From: Hymenolepis diminuta
Lineage: Eukaryota; Platyhelminthes; Cestoda; Cyclophyllidea; Hymenolepididae
Length of the DNA: 64,000 nt
Direction of reading: 5' to 3'
NCBI GenBank assembly: GCA_900708905.1
Contig: CAADRB010000017.1
Span: 679,394 to 743,393, forward strand
The translations under genes and the position numbers were made by a program. The notes beneath the pieces were generated by a model. It was not told where the DNA came from, did not search any database, and saw nothing but the letters and a program-made list of their open reading frames with translations. Shown piece by piece: positions 28,317 to 39,900 of this stretch. Numbering within the stretch: the first letter of the stretch is position 1; each line of letters starts with the position of its first letter.

Positions 28317-28526
28317 ATGGACAGACTGCGTGGTTCAGGTAACACCATTTTGATGCAACAAGAAGTCCGACGAAGTTCAAAAGATGAATATTTGCATTTC
28401 AACCTAGCCTTCCGACTAATTTTGGCAGAGGTTAACACTAACTTAGACAATCTAAAAATGGAGCTGAAAGATTCGTATACAGAAAAAGTTTCGATTTCGC
28501 GCATACTGAGTAAGCTGGTGACCTAA
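28317..28526 (+). CDS. Hypothetical 69-aa open frame (candidate exon)
   Basis: It begins MDRLRGSGNTI in a favourable start context (GCCACCGATGG), right after a possible acceptor (TTTTTTTAG). It is charged and helical in look and ends KVSISRILSKLVT. It is not recognised. It could be a small exon or chance. Confidence 0.2.
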   Translation: MDRLRGSGNTILMQQEVRRSSKDEYLHFNLAFRLILAEVNTNLDNLKMELKDSYTEKVSISRILSKLVT

Positions 28527-31500
28527 GCACAATACCCAATAATTTTAAATCCCAAAAGAGCTGTTAGATAAACCCATGCGAGTTTCAGCTACGTATGATA
28601 TGTGGATGTCTATCGATAAATCTGTGCGGATATATGGTGGAGGAGATACAGATATAGAATAGCTACCTACTGAAAAAGGCCGGATCCAATGAGTAAACTC
28701 CATCTAGGGTTGTTACGTAATGTAGGTGGGACAGTGACAAATTCTGTAAACTGCAACACTTGTGGGGCCAGGTAGCCATTCGTAAGACTTCGACCAATTT
28801 TGAATGCTCATAATTACCACTCAGGGTGAAAGAGAGGCTTATCGAGAAAGAGTGCATCAAGAGTCATAATGTATTTGAATTCTCAATGTGTTGAGCCTCC
28901 TTCTTTCACAACTTGGGTGTAGTCATATACAAATGTTCCTGTGTGAACTTGTGACTATTGACCAATCTTTCTGACTGAATATTTGGCTATGCCTTCTCAT
29001 TCAATTTATATCTTCTATTCGTCAAAGCTATTTTGATGATGCGAGCAAAAATGGGTTATGAGTAGTGCTTACTCTGATTTCTAAAAATGACAAATCTAAC
29101 AAATGTAAACTACAACATCCCCTTCTCGGTATATTGCTAACTTTTGCCTGGATTGTCAATACAACCATATTAACCAGTTCATCGAACCTTTTGGTAATAT
29201 TACTCTCAAAATATAAATCCAGTCCAAGTTAGGAAACCTGACTACAGTTAGCAGAGCTCACATAACTAAAAATTTCACAGACTAGAGAAGAAAAGTATGA
29301 GCCAAATCAAGCCCATCTTTTGCACAAGCTCACATTTAAAATTAAGAAATATGTTAAAATATCTTAGCTATCTTTGTTTGGCCACTTACAGCTAACTAGG
29401 ATGATATGTTTCTCCAGTTGACGGGAATGGTCATCCAAGTGAATCAACTGCTTAGAAAAAAGCGGATCTGAATTCACTCAGGACTCTGCAGTTCGGACCT
29501 GAGTCTATTTAGACATGATATAGTGAACTAAAACTATTTCGAATGGGTGGATAAACCAAGACATCTGAAAATGAAATTAAACAAGACTCGTGATGTCCCG
29601 ACTTTATTGTCTCCTCCTAGCTGAGCGTCCCCTTTTCATCTCTTAATGAACTATTTATTGTATCCAGTGGTTGTCTACTGTCCTTTGGTTAAAATTGCCG
29701 AATCCATTTTGCATAACGTGGCCAATTATGAATATTTAAAGCACAGACAAAGGTATTTATTCGACTGCCTAAAACGCCATTTTTAAACTATAACCCCAAA
29801 AAATGCAATTAATTACCCCAAATGCCTTATTCGCTTCATTAATTCAAACCAAACGCGAAAAAAAGAAAAAAATACAAAGCCGTTTTTTTATGTTTGTGAA
29901 CTCTTTTGTTCTCGAAAAGTTTATAGAAAAAGGAAAATAATAATAAAATACACAACACACATTGGTAGTTTAGATCTGCCAAGAAGAAAACGAAAGTTTG
30001 TAGATTAGCGAATATTTTTCCCCGAAGATGTGTTTCCCTTCCTTTTGTATTGAAAATAACGTTTTACATTCATCCGACCCAATGAATGACCTTGTACATG
30101 GCACAATTTTTGCATTTAAAGTTCCAAAAATCTGTCTTTTCTTCAATCCACTGCTATTCTTGTGGATATTTTGGGGAATTACATTATGTAGTAAATAACC
30201 CGATCCCCCATAGACGCTATATTTAAGAAAACCGCAAGGAAAAATTGATTGGCTATAAGTGAGAACTTGAACAATCTGTACCGCCTGATGTGTTTTTAGC
30301 TAGAACGCCAACTATAAACCGATTTTCATACATTTTCGCACGTGAAACCTGCTTTCTGATCGTTACTTATGTAACTATTTACGAATTTGTCAATCTGCTG
30401 CTCACTTTAAACCTGCTATAAAACCTCCTGTATGAAATTACTGCTCGTGCAACTAGTTTGACTTCTTTAAGCCAATATGTATCAAACAGGTGTATCGAAT
30501 CTATCCAAATCTTCTACCTTTGCTTTGAGAACTTATTGGCTGAGGTGTAGTGAGGGGTGTCATAATGTTACATGGTCATAAAAAGTCAATAATAAAGTCG
30601 AGAAAATATTTGACATATCAGGTATTCATATAAACTCAAAAACTTTTAAGAAGTATATTCCCATGATGATTGGTAGGAAAAAATACCAAAATAGGAAAAA
30701 ATAGGAAAATAGGTGCAGAGCGAAAAAAATACTTCGCTCTGCACCGATCCACATCGTAAACACGTCACATCCACGTTATAACCCCGACAGGTCACGACGT
30801 GATGAATTTAATCGTCATTTACCTATTGGTCACTTGTCTGAATAATCGTACGCTGCCATTTTCGGACATTGAAGTTCATTGATTAGTTCAGTCTCCTCTA
30901 GCCAGTCACAATCTGACCAAACCGAATTCTTATGTTCAAATAGACTCTTAATTGGATTAATAAATTTGGTATTGTTTGATTAAATCTCTGCCTTTACGCA
31001 CATATACACACACTCTCTCTCTAGCATCTGAGAGACTATAGGATACATCAAATAGTGGGCTTGACAATACATCACAACAGTAATGACCAGATTTACCTGA
31101 AAAGAAATGCGAAATACGAGTAGCGCGCTCCATAAAAGTTAATCCATTCAAAATTATTTTCAAAAAATTTTTTATTAAATATATTGTTTTATACCTTCCC
31201 GCTTACTTTTGTTTTAATTTATGATTTTATATTTGTATGTTCATTAATAACAAAATTATTAATCAACAATGTTTTTCTCTTAAAACATAGTTGGAAGGAG
31301 AGTGAGTGTCGGAAATGTCAAGAATTCTGTTTGAACTAGAGTGTTAATATTATTATTATTGTCGAGTAATCGAATAGGAATAATATATTAGTTTCTATTG
31401 ATATTGCCTGTAACAGAACACAAATGTGTTATAACTTTTATTTATGTGGAGACAACAGAACGTGTGGAAAGAGGAAGCTAGGCAGAGTTTAGAACAGCAT

Positions 31501-32090
31501 GTTCTCCAATCTGTACCGAGTAAAGAAGAGGAAATATGTAAGCCAGCGAATTGTGTGTTAATGCTCTTTTCAACGAACAAATGCATGCACTTGACAAAAT
31601 TTGTGTTTTGCGCCAATTCTCTTGAAATGGGTTTCAAAGTTTAAAAGATGGAAATGGACATTTTATGCTTCAGCCAAGGAAAACCAAGCACACTAAAGTT
31701 AACAAATTGTTTTGCACGATTTTCCACCCCTTTCTTTCAGTTTCAGATTAATTGTAGTTATCACAAATATAAGATGGGCGTGTTTTATTTCAGTAAATAG
31801 GCAGAATATTAGAAAAAAGATTTAAATGCATTCTTGTTATGGCGTTTTCTTGAAATTAGGCAGAAAGTTCTCACGAACGGAAACGAGTTTCTGCGTAATT
31901 AAGCTTTTACAGAATTTAGTGATTTCGGATTGATAATTTTCTATTAAAGGATTAAAATAGAATTCTACTTCCAGTTCTATTCGATATTGACATTCATTTT
32001 TATCATTACTAATTTTATACAATTTCTATTTAAAGAGCAGTCAGTTAAACAATGTAGAATTTTATATTCCTTTAAAGACTAGCCAGTATA
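28527..32090. other. Region without a supported gene
   Basis: Weak short frames only. It contains the perfect 13-bp hairpin at 30,712-30,745 and another trace of the 'AATAAAGTC' dispersed repeat near 30,590. Confidence 0.45.
30712..30745. repeat. Perfect 13-bp inverted repeat with 8-nt loop
   Basis: The arms are GGTGCAGAGCGAA (30,712-30,724) and TTCGCTCTGCACC (30,733-30,745), with loop AAAAATAC. The arms are GC-rich in AT-rich surroundings, and the hairpin is preceded by three runs of TAGGAAAA(A). It could be a structured RNA, a transposon remnant or a cruciform-forming repeat. No terminator role can be inferred in a eukaryote. Confidence 0.7.
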
Positions 32091-32102
32091 AGTTTGTAGC
32101 GG

Positions 32103-32960
32103 GCCACCAGATTGTTGAGGGTCACCGGTTTGTAGTGGCAGAGTCACCAATTTGTGGTAGGAGTAGTTCACCAGTTTGTAGCGGTAGTTGGCTAACAGTA
32201 AATGAAAAGAAAACAACACAAGGATTGTGTTGACCAGGTTATATTGAATACAGTCCAGTACAGAGTCTCAATAGAGAAATAGGAGATTGGAGAAGGACGG
32301 AGCTATGGAAAGAGGCGTTGGACGAGGTAGGGTCCCTTGGTGTGTTTCGTGTCGTGTGTCTGATGGAGGCTATTTATAATCGAGACTTTGGGTGAGGACA
32401 CGCATAAGGATACAGTTGTATGCGTGATTAATTGGTCGNNNNNNNNNNNNNNNNNNNNNNNNNNNNNNNNNNNNNNNNNNNNNNNNNNNNNNNNNNNNNN
32501 NNNNNNNNNNNNNNNNNNNNNNNNNNNNNNNNNNNNNNNNNNNNNNNNNNNNNNNNNNNNNNNNNNNNNNNNNNNNNNNNNNNNNNNNNNNNNNNNNNNN
32601 NNNNNNNNNNNNNNNNNNNNNNNNNNNNNNNNNNNNNNNNNNNNNGGAAAAGGAAGGGTCAGTGCAGACAAGACTGGTTAATAGCGGGGTTAATTAAACG
32701 GTGTCTGCTACTATCGTCTGAAGTATGTTTACCTTTTCCGATCGATGAGAAATAGGCCAGCTTAGGATACACGATGTTGGTCTATAGAGTGCATGGGGTC
32801 ACAGGAAAGGTTAAAAGTTTACAGACATTACTATAGAGGTAATTAAATTTAGTGATGATTAGAGATGGTGTAAGATAAAATATTTCGGAGAAAAGGGATT
32901 CATCCTTCAAGTTATTGAGAAACAATGATATGAATTTAAGTGGTATTTTTGAACGATCCA
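32103..32960 (-). repeat. Gypsy-type LTR with four PBS-like motifs, interrupted by gap
   Basis: Four tandem degenerate PBS-like units (plus strand GCCACCAGATTGTTG, GGTCACCGGTTTGTAG, AGTCACCAATTTGTGG, GTTCACCAGTTTGTAG) occupy 32,103-32,181. Beyond them, 'ACACAAGGATTGTGTTGACC' and 'TATATTGAATACA' resemble 48,985-49,020 of the 49 kb LTR. This suggests a minus-strand LTR whose middle is lost in the assembly gap. The right end is a guess. Confidence 0.5.
32439..32645. other. Assembly gap (207 N)
   Basis: A run of N of about 207 bases inside the LTR-like repeat, consistent with an assembly break in repetitive DNA. Frames drawn across it are meaningless. Confidence 1.
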
Positions 32961-33941
32961 TTTGGCGTTGGTAATTTTTTTGTATTGTGGTATCTTCACC
33001 CTCTTCAAGATGAAATTCATCTTATACTAATATATTTTATTAAACATTCGAGATTACTGAAAAAATAGATGAATTAGGGCGAAAAACACAAATATGTGGA
33101 TATAAGGACTGGAAAATGAAACTTCTGAATGCATTTAAACGAAAAAGCCAGTATAAAAAGAATGAAAACTCCCATTTCTTAATATAAACTTGAGCAAGAT
33201 TTATAATATTATATTATGCTGAATTTTTAGAGTTCAACTTGAGTGAACTTTACTTATCTCAATCGTATTAAAAATACTCGTGCGATGTGGCATAATTAAC
33301 AGTGGAATTAAATGAATTGATCAACAAGCATTGAATATCACGGAAATAATCTTATCTAGAAAACTTGGAGTCAAATTATCTAACTTCAGCATTGGGTCAT
33401 CAAGCAGTAATAGTTGTTCATCTGAGAATAGAATTCATAATTAATATTCACTTCTTATCTTCCCTGCTCGTATCTTATTTAATTGAATGTGACTCCTCTT
33501 TCCTTTATTTATTTGAATTCGCATGCGAAAGAAACTGATAAAAGTTATTTTTGCACTGACATGGGCGTAATAAGGAAAAATTGCATAGATATGCAACGGT
33601 AGCCCACTAATGCAAACTAATTATTAACATTAAAAAGATCGAAACCTAAGAAAGTGATAGGATCTGAAAGCAATTTCCTTTTATACTGTTGCACCTGTTT
33701 ATGTTTCAACCTGCTTCGAAAGAGCCAAAAGTGATTCACCAATACGGTCTAGTGTAAGTTTAAGGAAAATGTAAATAGAAAAGTTAAATTATGCTGCACG
33801 CAATTGAGAGAATGCGTATGTTTATTGGCATCACCCACGCCACTATCCAATGAGCTTTCTTCAGTCTATCGCATAAACATGCACTCCTTGTTCTGCACGC
33901 TCTATCTACTTTATGCAAATACCCTTCTTGGCCACCATCTA

Positions 33942-36900
33942 ATGATCAAAGTGAGTACAATCGAGCTTTTCTTAAACGCTGCATTCTATTTCCTCTTCTT
34001 TATCGGTTATCACATCCATTGCACAAAGTTAGGTAATAATAACCATTTTGCAATCATCAATTTTCAATGTCCTCATAGAGAAACAAAAGCATTCCCCCAT
34101 CTCCTATGAAGCTAGACGGATACTTTGGGGATTTGAGGTTAGTAGAGACCTATTTCTAAATTAAATATCTGCTCTAGAGTCCCCAAGGAACAGATTACCC
34201 GGAAGTCGTTTCGACTTTTGAATGTTTGCCCTATTTTGCGGTGTACTGTCTCCTATGCTTACTTGTCAACGTATTCAATGTTCCTCACGTATGGTTAATT
34301 GCTTTTTCATCATTATTGTTTTAGAAAATTAATGTAGTAGAATTGATATCCCTCGGATTTATGACTGCCTTCTTCGGGCTGACGCTGATGGGGGTTATAG
34401 TAGTAATAATGATTACCATGGCAATTATAGGCAAATGTCTGCGAGGAATCAAGGTGCTTCCTCAGGTTGTTGGTTTGATGCTTCTCGCATTTATTTTGAA
34501 ATTATTGAAAAAACTCCCGTGGCTGGTGAGTCAATCAACGAAAAGTTAATGAAAACATTATTATTTAATTATTTTAATAAAAAAACCTGTCAATATTAAT
34601 AGGTAACAGGCACTTTTAGATTTATTATAATAAAACAAATATTTAAAACTGGTACTAGTATTTTCATTCGTACAATTAAAACAAGTGAAATGTCAAAATA
34701 TAACAAAATGAAATTATATTAAATGTTTCATATATGAAATAACATTGACGTTCTATTGTTTTTTGTTTAGTATGCAAATCACACTTATAGATCAATAATA
34801 TTTGAAAAATTACGAAATTAATTAATGCACACAATACATCATAATTGTGCTGGGGAAATGAGTTAAAAAATTATTGACTTAAGGATCCAATTTCGCAATT
34901 AGGTTAAGGTCGATGATTTGATACAAGGGAAGCAAGGATGTGTACACCGTTGTATTTGCTCATGGCAAAATGCGTTAAAATGCAGGTTTTCACGGAAGTA
35001 AGGGAACAGCCAAATAGTCCAATGGAGTATGAGGAAAGAAATGCGGATTAAGAAGAAGTAAGTAATGGTGTCAAGGGCATCAAGGGTCTTATTTTAATTG
35101 AAATATGGATGTCCTGAGTTGTCAGACACAGTCCACTGCGTAGTGTTCTAAAGTTCAATTTTCATGATTTGCCCCAGAATGCCAGGTTGTTTCATTTTCA
35201 CGATATTTAAGACTTGGTGATAGTTAGATTTGATTAGATGGTTGGTCTTGCCATCTTTTTGCAGCCAAGTACAGATGAAAGAGCCTCGTAGAAGTGCCTT
35301 TACCAAAACACGGCTAACTGGAGATCACACGTTTCGAAATCTAACACATATGAAAACTTCTCAAATCCACTTTGCTAAATAGGATGCCGTTCTTACGAAA
35401 AACACGCATTTTGTGACCCTTCTTTTTGTTCGGAATCAGTCAATGCGTTTGATCACCCATTTCAATGATTACCGAAACATCAAACTTGACAGATATCGTC
35501 TAGTGCTTTTAGATATTTTGAAGTCAAATGACATTAATTTATCAGGTTTCGAGAAACGTGGTCGAAATTAATCAGTAGATAATGTAGTATTTATTTTTTT
35601 CAATATTACAGCTGCGACCGATTATTTATTATTTCCAATCAATTTTAACAGTTTTCCTCAATACGCTATCTATTGAAAATTTTCTACGAGAAACTGATGA
35701 AATATATAATAATGCCGTCTTTTAATTAGCAAGCATTAGGAGGACTATATGTGCAATGGCTATCGTCAGTGCTCAATATATTTATATATGATACCTTGAC
35801 ACTGTTCACCGGCGTAGCAATTACACGCCCATCTTCAAGTCAAAGGTCAGGAGTTATATATTAGTTGATGTGTATTCAGCGATCGGAATGACCAATGATA
35901 CTTGCTGAACTAAATATAAGATGAAAAACAGGTGGTGGACTTCAGGACACTACTTTTCTGTCCCTTTATAAGTATTGGAAAAGCATCTGAGATTCAGTGA
36001 CCATAGCATTTTGTATCTTATTATTTCGACCTTATACCGTCAAGGTATCAAGCATAAGACTAGACCAAGGTAAAAGACTGTTTTATAGATTTATAATGAC
36101 ACACTGCTGCTGTGAAATTCCAATCCAAAGAACCCAAACTCAAAATTTCATGACCAATATTAGTTCAGACTTAGCGATTAAACCATAGAAAAATTAATTT
36201 CAGCGAAGGTTATGAAATATGTGTGAACCAAGTAACGTTTAAGATTTAAAACGATTATTTTTTTAAAAATGGAAATTTTGCAATACTTGAAGGACTCATT
36301 TCAAGATTTTTGAATAGTTTACTGATCCTGAAGGGTAACATTCGCAGTTGAGAATGGTCATCGTATTGTGTAGTGTAACAGCATCGCATTTTACCTCCTC
36401 ACATAATGATAGTCATTATTAACCAAGTAAGGTTCATTAATCTTGTGCGCTGGTGGCGTAGTGTTTAACGGGATCGTCTACAAAATCGGAGGTCACGGGT
36501 GCACAACCGTGAGCGGAATAGCCAATCACACCGGTTAATTTGGCTAATAAATGGATTAGTAGAATTTGAGTTTCTTACCAGGAAGACACAATGATGCCAC
36601 CACCCTACCTTAGATGAGGGTTAGACAACAATTTCGTAAATAGGCATGGAAACCATTATTATTCACCCATCTCACAAGTTAATAGGTTGAACCGTTGGTA
36701 CGTATACACTCTCCTATGTATCATTAGATCAACATTAACGGGTCACTTCTAGTTTAGGGTAAGCTAGGTCACAATCTGTACCATCGGTCAAAAAATAGTT
36801 TTGTATCGAGTTGGAACTTTCCAGGATTAAGGTAGACTTAAGATCAATTTACCCTGAATACTTAAAATCAAGGTCGACTGAGAGAGAAGTTCTCTCAAGT

Positions 36901-39900
36901 TCAATCAAGTATTTAAATTTCTTTTCAATATCTTTGTTTCATTTTTGAAAACCAGGTTTTAAGGAAAAGCTATGCAAAGAAACTGCATTTCTTTAGTTTT
37001 GCACTCCTGCTGCATGATTTCTTCTTACAAACACTGTTTTTAACTTGAATTGAAGATACCCCCTTTCCATTTTAGAATTTCCAACAACAATTAGAATATT
37101 CTGGTTTGACCTATGCTGGCTTCTATGCTCAAGTAATAAGAGCTATGCTAATTTGTTGTGACTATGCGTGCGAAACTGAGTCAATCAGTTGGAAGCGTCT
37201 CTTATCTGAAAGCATCGGTTTTCCCGCCTTTACAAACGTTCTCATGTCAGCTTCTTTCATTACATTTACGGATTGGAAACAATGGCACGATGGTATGCAT
37301 GAGGTAAGTACGCCTTTTAATTAAGATGCAACTTGGAATGAATCTGATTGCATATTGTGACAGATCAATATTTACTCATGATTGGCCAAACAGTACAAAA
37401 ACTGCAAAGGGGAAGCAACTTGAAAAGATTAATATTGGCAGAGTCAACCAAATTATAATTGCAAAATAAAATATTTATATAATATTGAATAAACATAAAC
37501 GATTTAAACAATTTCTGACTATGTTACATTTTTATTATTAATGTTTTATTGGAGCGTTTACACGTTTAAATAATTAGCCGGTTTCGGTATGGTAATATAT
37601 TCCATACTCATAGGAAGTAAAAACACTTAAAAATGTTAACCCTCAAAAAGTATCTATATATGAGGAATTTGAATAGTGCAGTGGGTAGGAAGAATGAGAT
37701 GTATGGCAAGGAGTTAGCAAGTAGAATTAAAAAACTAGGCCAATACACCAAGATCCATCCTATGTTTAATTAGCAAGATCATTCCCCTCTCTGAATTAAC
37801 GATCTTCCTAAAGGCTAAAAGGAAATACAGGTCTTCTTCAAGTGATAAGACCATGAGTTCAGTAGAATCACAAGTTTGTTGAAGAACTGCAAAGGCTTGG
37901 GAGAGAAAAAGAAGTGGAGGAAGTAAATGGGACAGGAAATTCAAAGAGAGAAGACAAGCGTTAGCTCAGAGAGAGTTGTAATAAAGAAAGCGAATTAGGG
38001 TATTTCGAATGGAATTGACGACTAATAAAAAACTTATCAATCGACAATTAGGCCAAAGCAGAGTTATGGAGCCAATGTATGCATTAGACAGAATTTCACA
38101 AGATAACCACTTCCTATTGTCCTTATACTCTATTTCTGATTTCTGGTCCATCTTTCTATCTTTTATGCTCTTAGAGATCTTTATTCCTTTCATTTTATCG
38201 CCTTATCTTGAGGATGTTAGTTAGATCACGCTCTCTATAATGTGAATAAAGATGCTTGCTTGACGACACTAAAGATTCATCAGGCTATCAAATTTTTACT
38301 AAGTGGGTATATTTCACTCCATTGTGTTCTAATCTCTCAAAGTTTAAATTACAAGAGTCGGTTCCCTAAATGAGTACATATTCGCGCTGTTCTTAGTTTA
38401 TTGACCAAATGACTGAATTGAGTGGCCAGTAAAGCCATCTAGACATGGTTTTTAGCAGAGAGTTGATAATATCGATATATTTCCTTCTTTGCTGGAGTTT
38501 CCAGTGATTTATGAATCTCCAGATAGAGCGTATAATTCCAATTTCTAATTAAAACCCCAATTTTTCATTCCTCATTCATAAAGATCGATCTGTAATCGAG
38601 TTGTTTTTAAAATGGGGTAACTTCACAATCAAAAAGTTTAAGGAATAGTATTTTTCAAACATTTTCCGTTATTTAAACTATAACCAATATTTGATAGCGA
38701 TAATCTGGAAAGATCTTCATCAGCACTCGTTTGTAACAGATTAAATTACCATCATACTTTGGATCTTTTAGTACGTATGGAGCGGTCCATTCAAATTGGT
38801 TTCCAAGAAACGTGTGGGCAAAGCGACTGTAATTCGAACACTTTCCCTCGCCCGCCTCCTACTGCGATTACTTCGTGTGGCATTTTGGACCTGCATACAC
38901 AAGTACTGTATGTGTGGAGTCAACATCATCAGCGTATTGGCACCGATTATTGATCGGGTCCTTAAAAACCGAGGGGAAACTTTTGACTGGCCAATAATTA
39001 GCTATGCAACCTTGTTAATAGTCATGCGATTTAATGTCTTCTACATTATATTCTATAACACTTCACGATTGGTTGGTGACTTTCAACAGTTTTTCCTTTC
39101 ACCGGTATTCAGTTCAAATTCCAATAAACTGATTGCTGGAGATAAAAATGCAAAGGAGGCCTGGAAGAAGACAAATTTCATTGTAAAACTCTTCAAAGTT
39201 GATATTGAAACTGAATGTCTCATGCCTGATGGACCGTGTTGGACTATGAGTGCCCAGACATCGTCAGATATTTGGAGGTATTTTCACAGTTCTCGACAAT
39301 TTTAAGATTACCACTTTTGGTAATAACCTTTTCTAAGAGTCACTATACACTCAATGAAAAAAAGTCAGAGATGTTAAGCTAAAAGATACCTTCATAGAGA
39401 AAAGAAGGAAGTTAAGAGTACACAATAGAAAGGTAAATACGAAATATGTTGTCTAGAATGAGACAAACTTAATGTGCTATCACCCCTCTGTGTTTAGATT
39501 TGATTGTCAATAAAGATTAGGGAATTATAGAACTTCTAAGACATGTGGGTATCTTTGGCTGATTGAATGTTTGCACAGAATGGCCATATATCAATTTATT
39601 AGTAATTTATCATTAATTAGAATCAATAAATGAAATATTCAATTCTCTTATATTTTTTTCAGAAAATTCGACATTGGTTTATACAATATTCTAAAATAGT
39701 AAGTAAAAATAATTTTCTTGCTGATAATGAATTAAATTTAATTTAAACTCCGGATTATTCCGATTATCCACCCGTTACATACGGAGCATTCCGCTGCACC
39801 ATGAACTAGTCACGGCATGCAATTAGCTACTGCTAACTGGGATGCCTACAATATTAAACAACTAGCCGTAAAGCTGGGGATGGCTAAACCAACATCCCAA

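Noticed and set aside
32303..32755. Open frames running through the N gap
   Set aside because: They are artefacts of translating unknown bases.
33804..33941. Upstream in-frame ATG for HHAT copy A giving 46 extra residues
   Set aside because: Copy B has no such extension. Both copies and human HHAT align from M(I/N)KVS.IEL, so 33,942 was chosen as the start.
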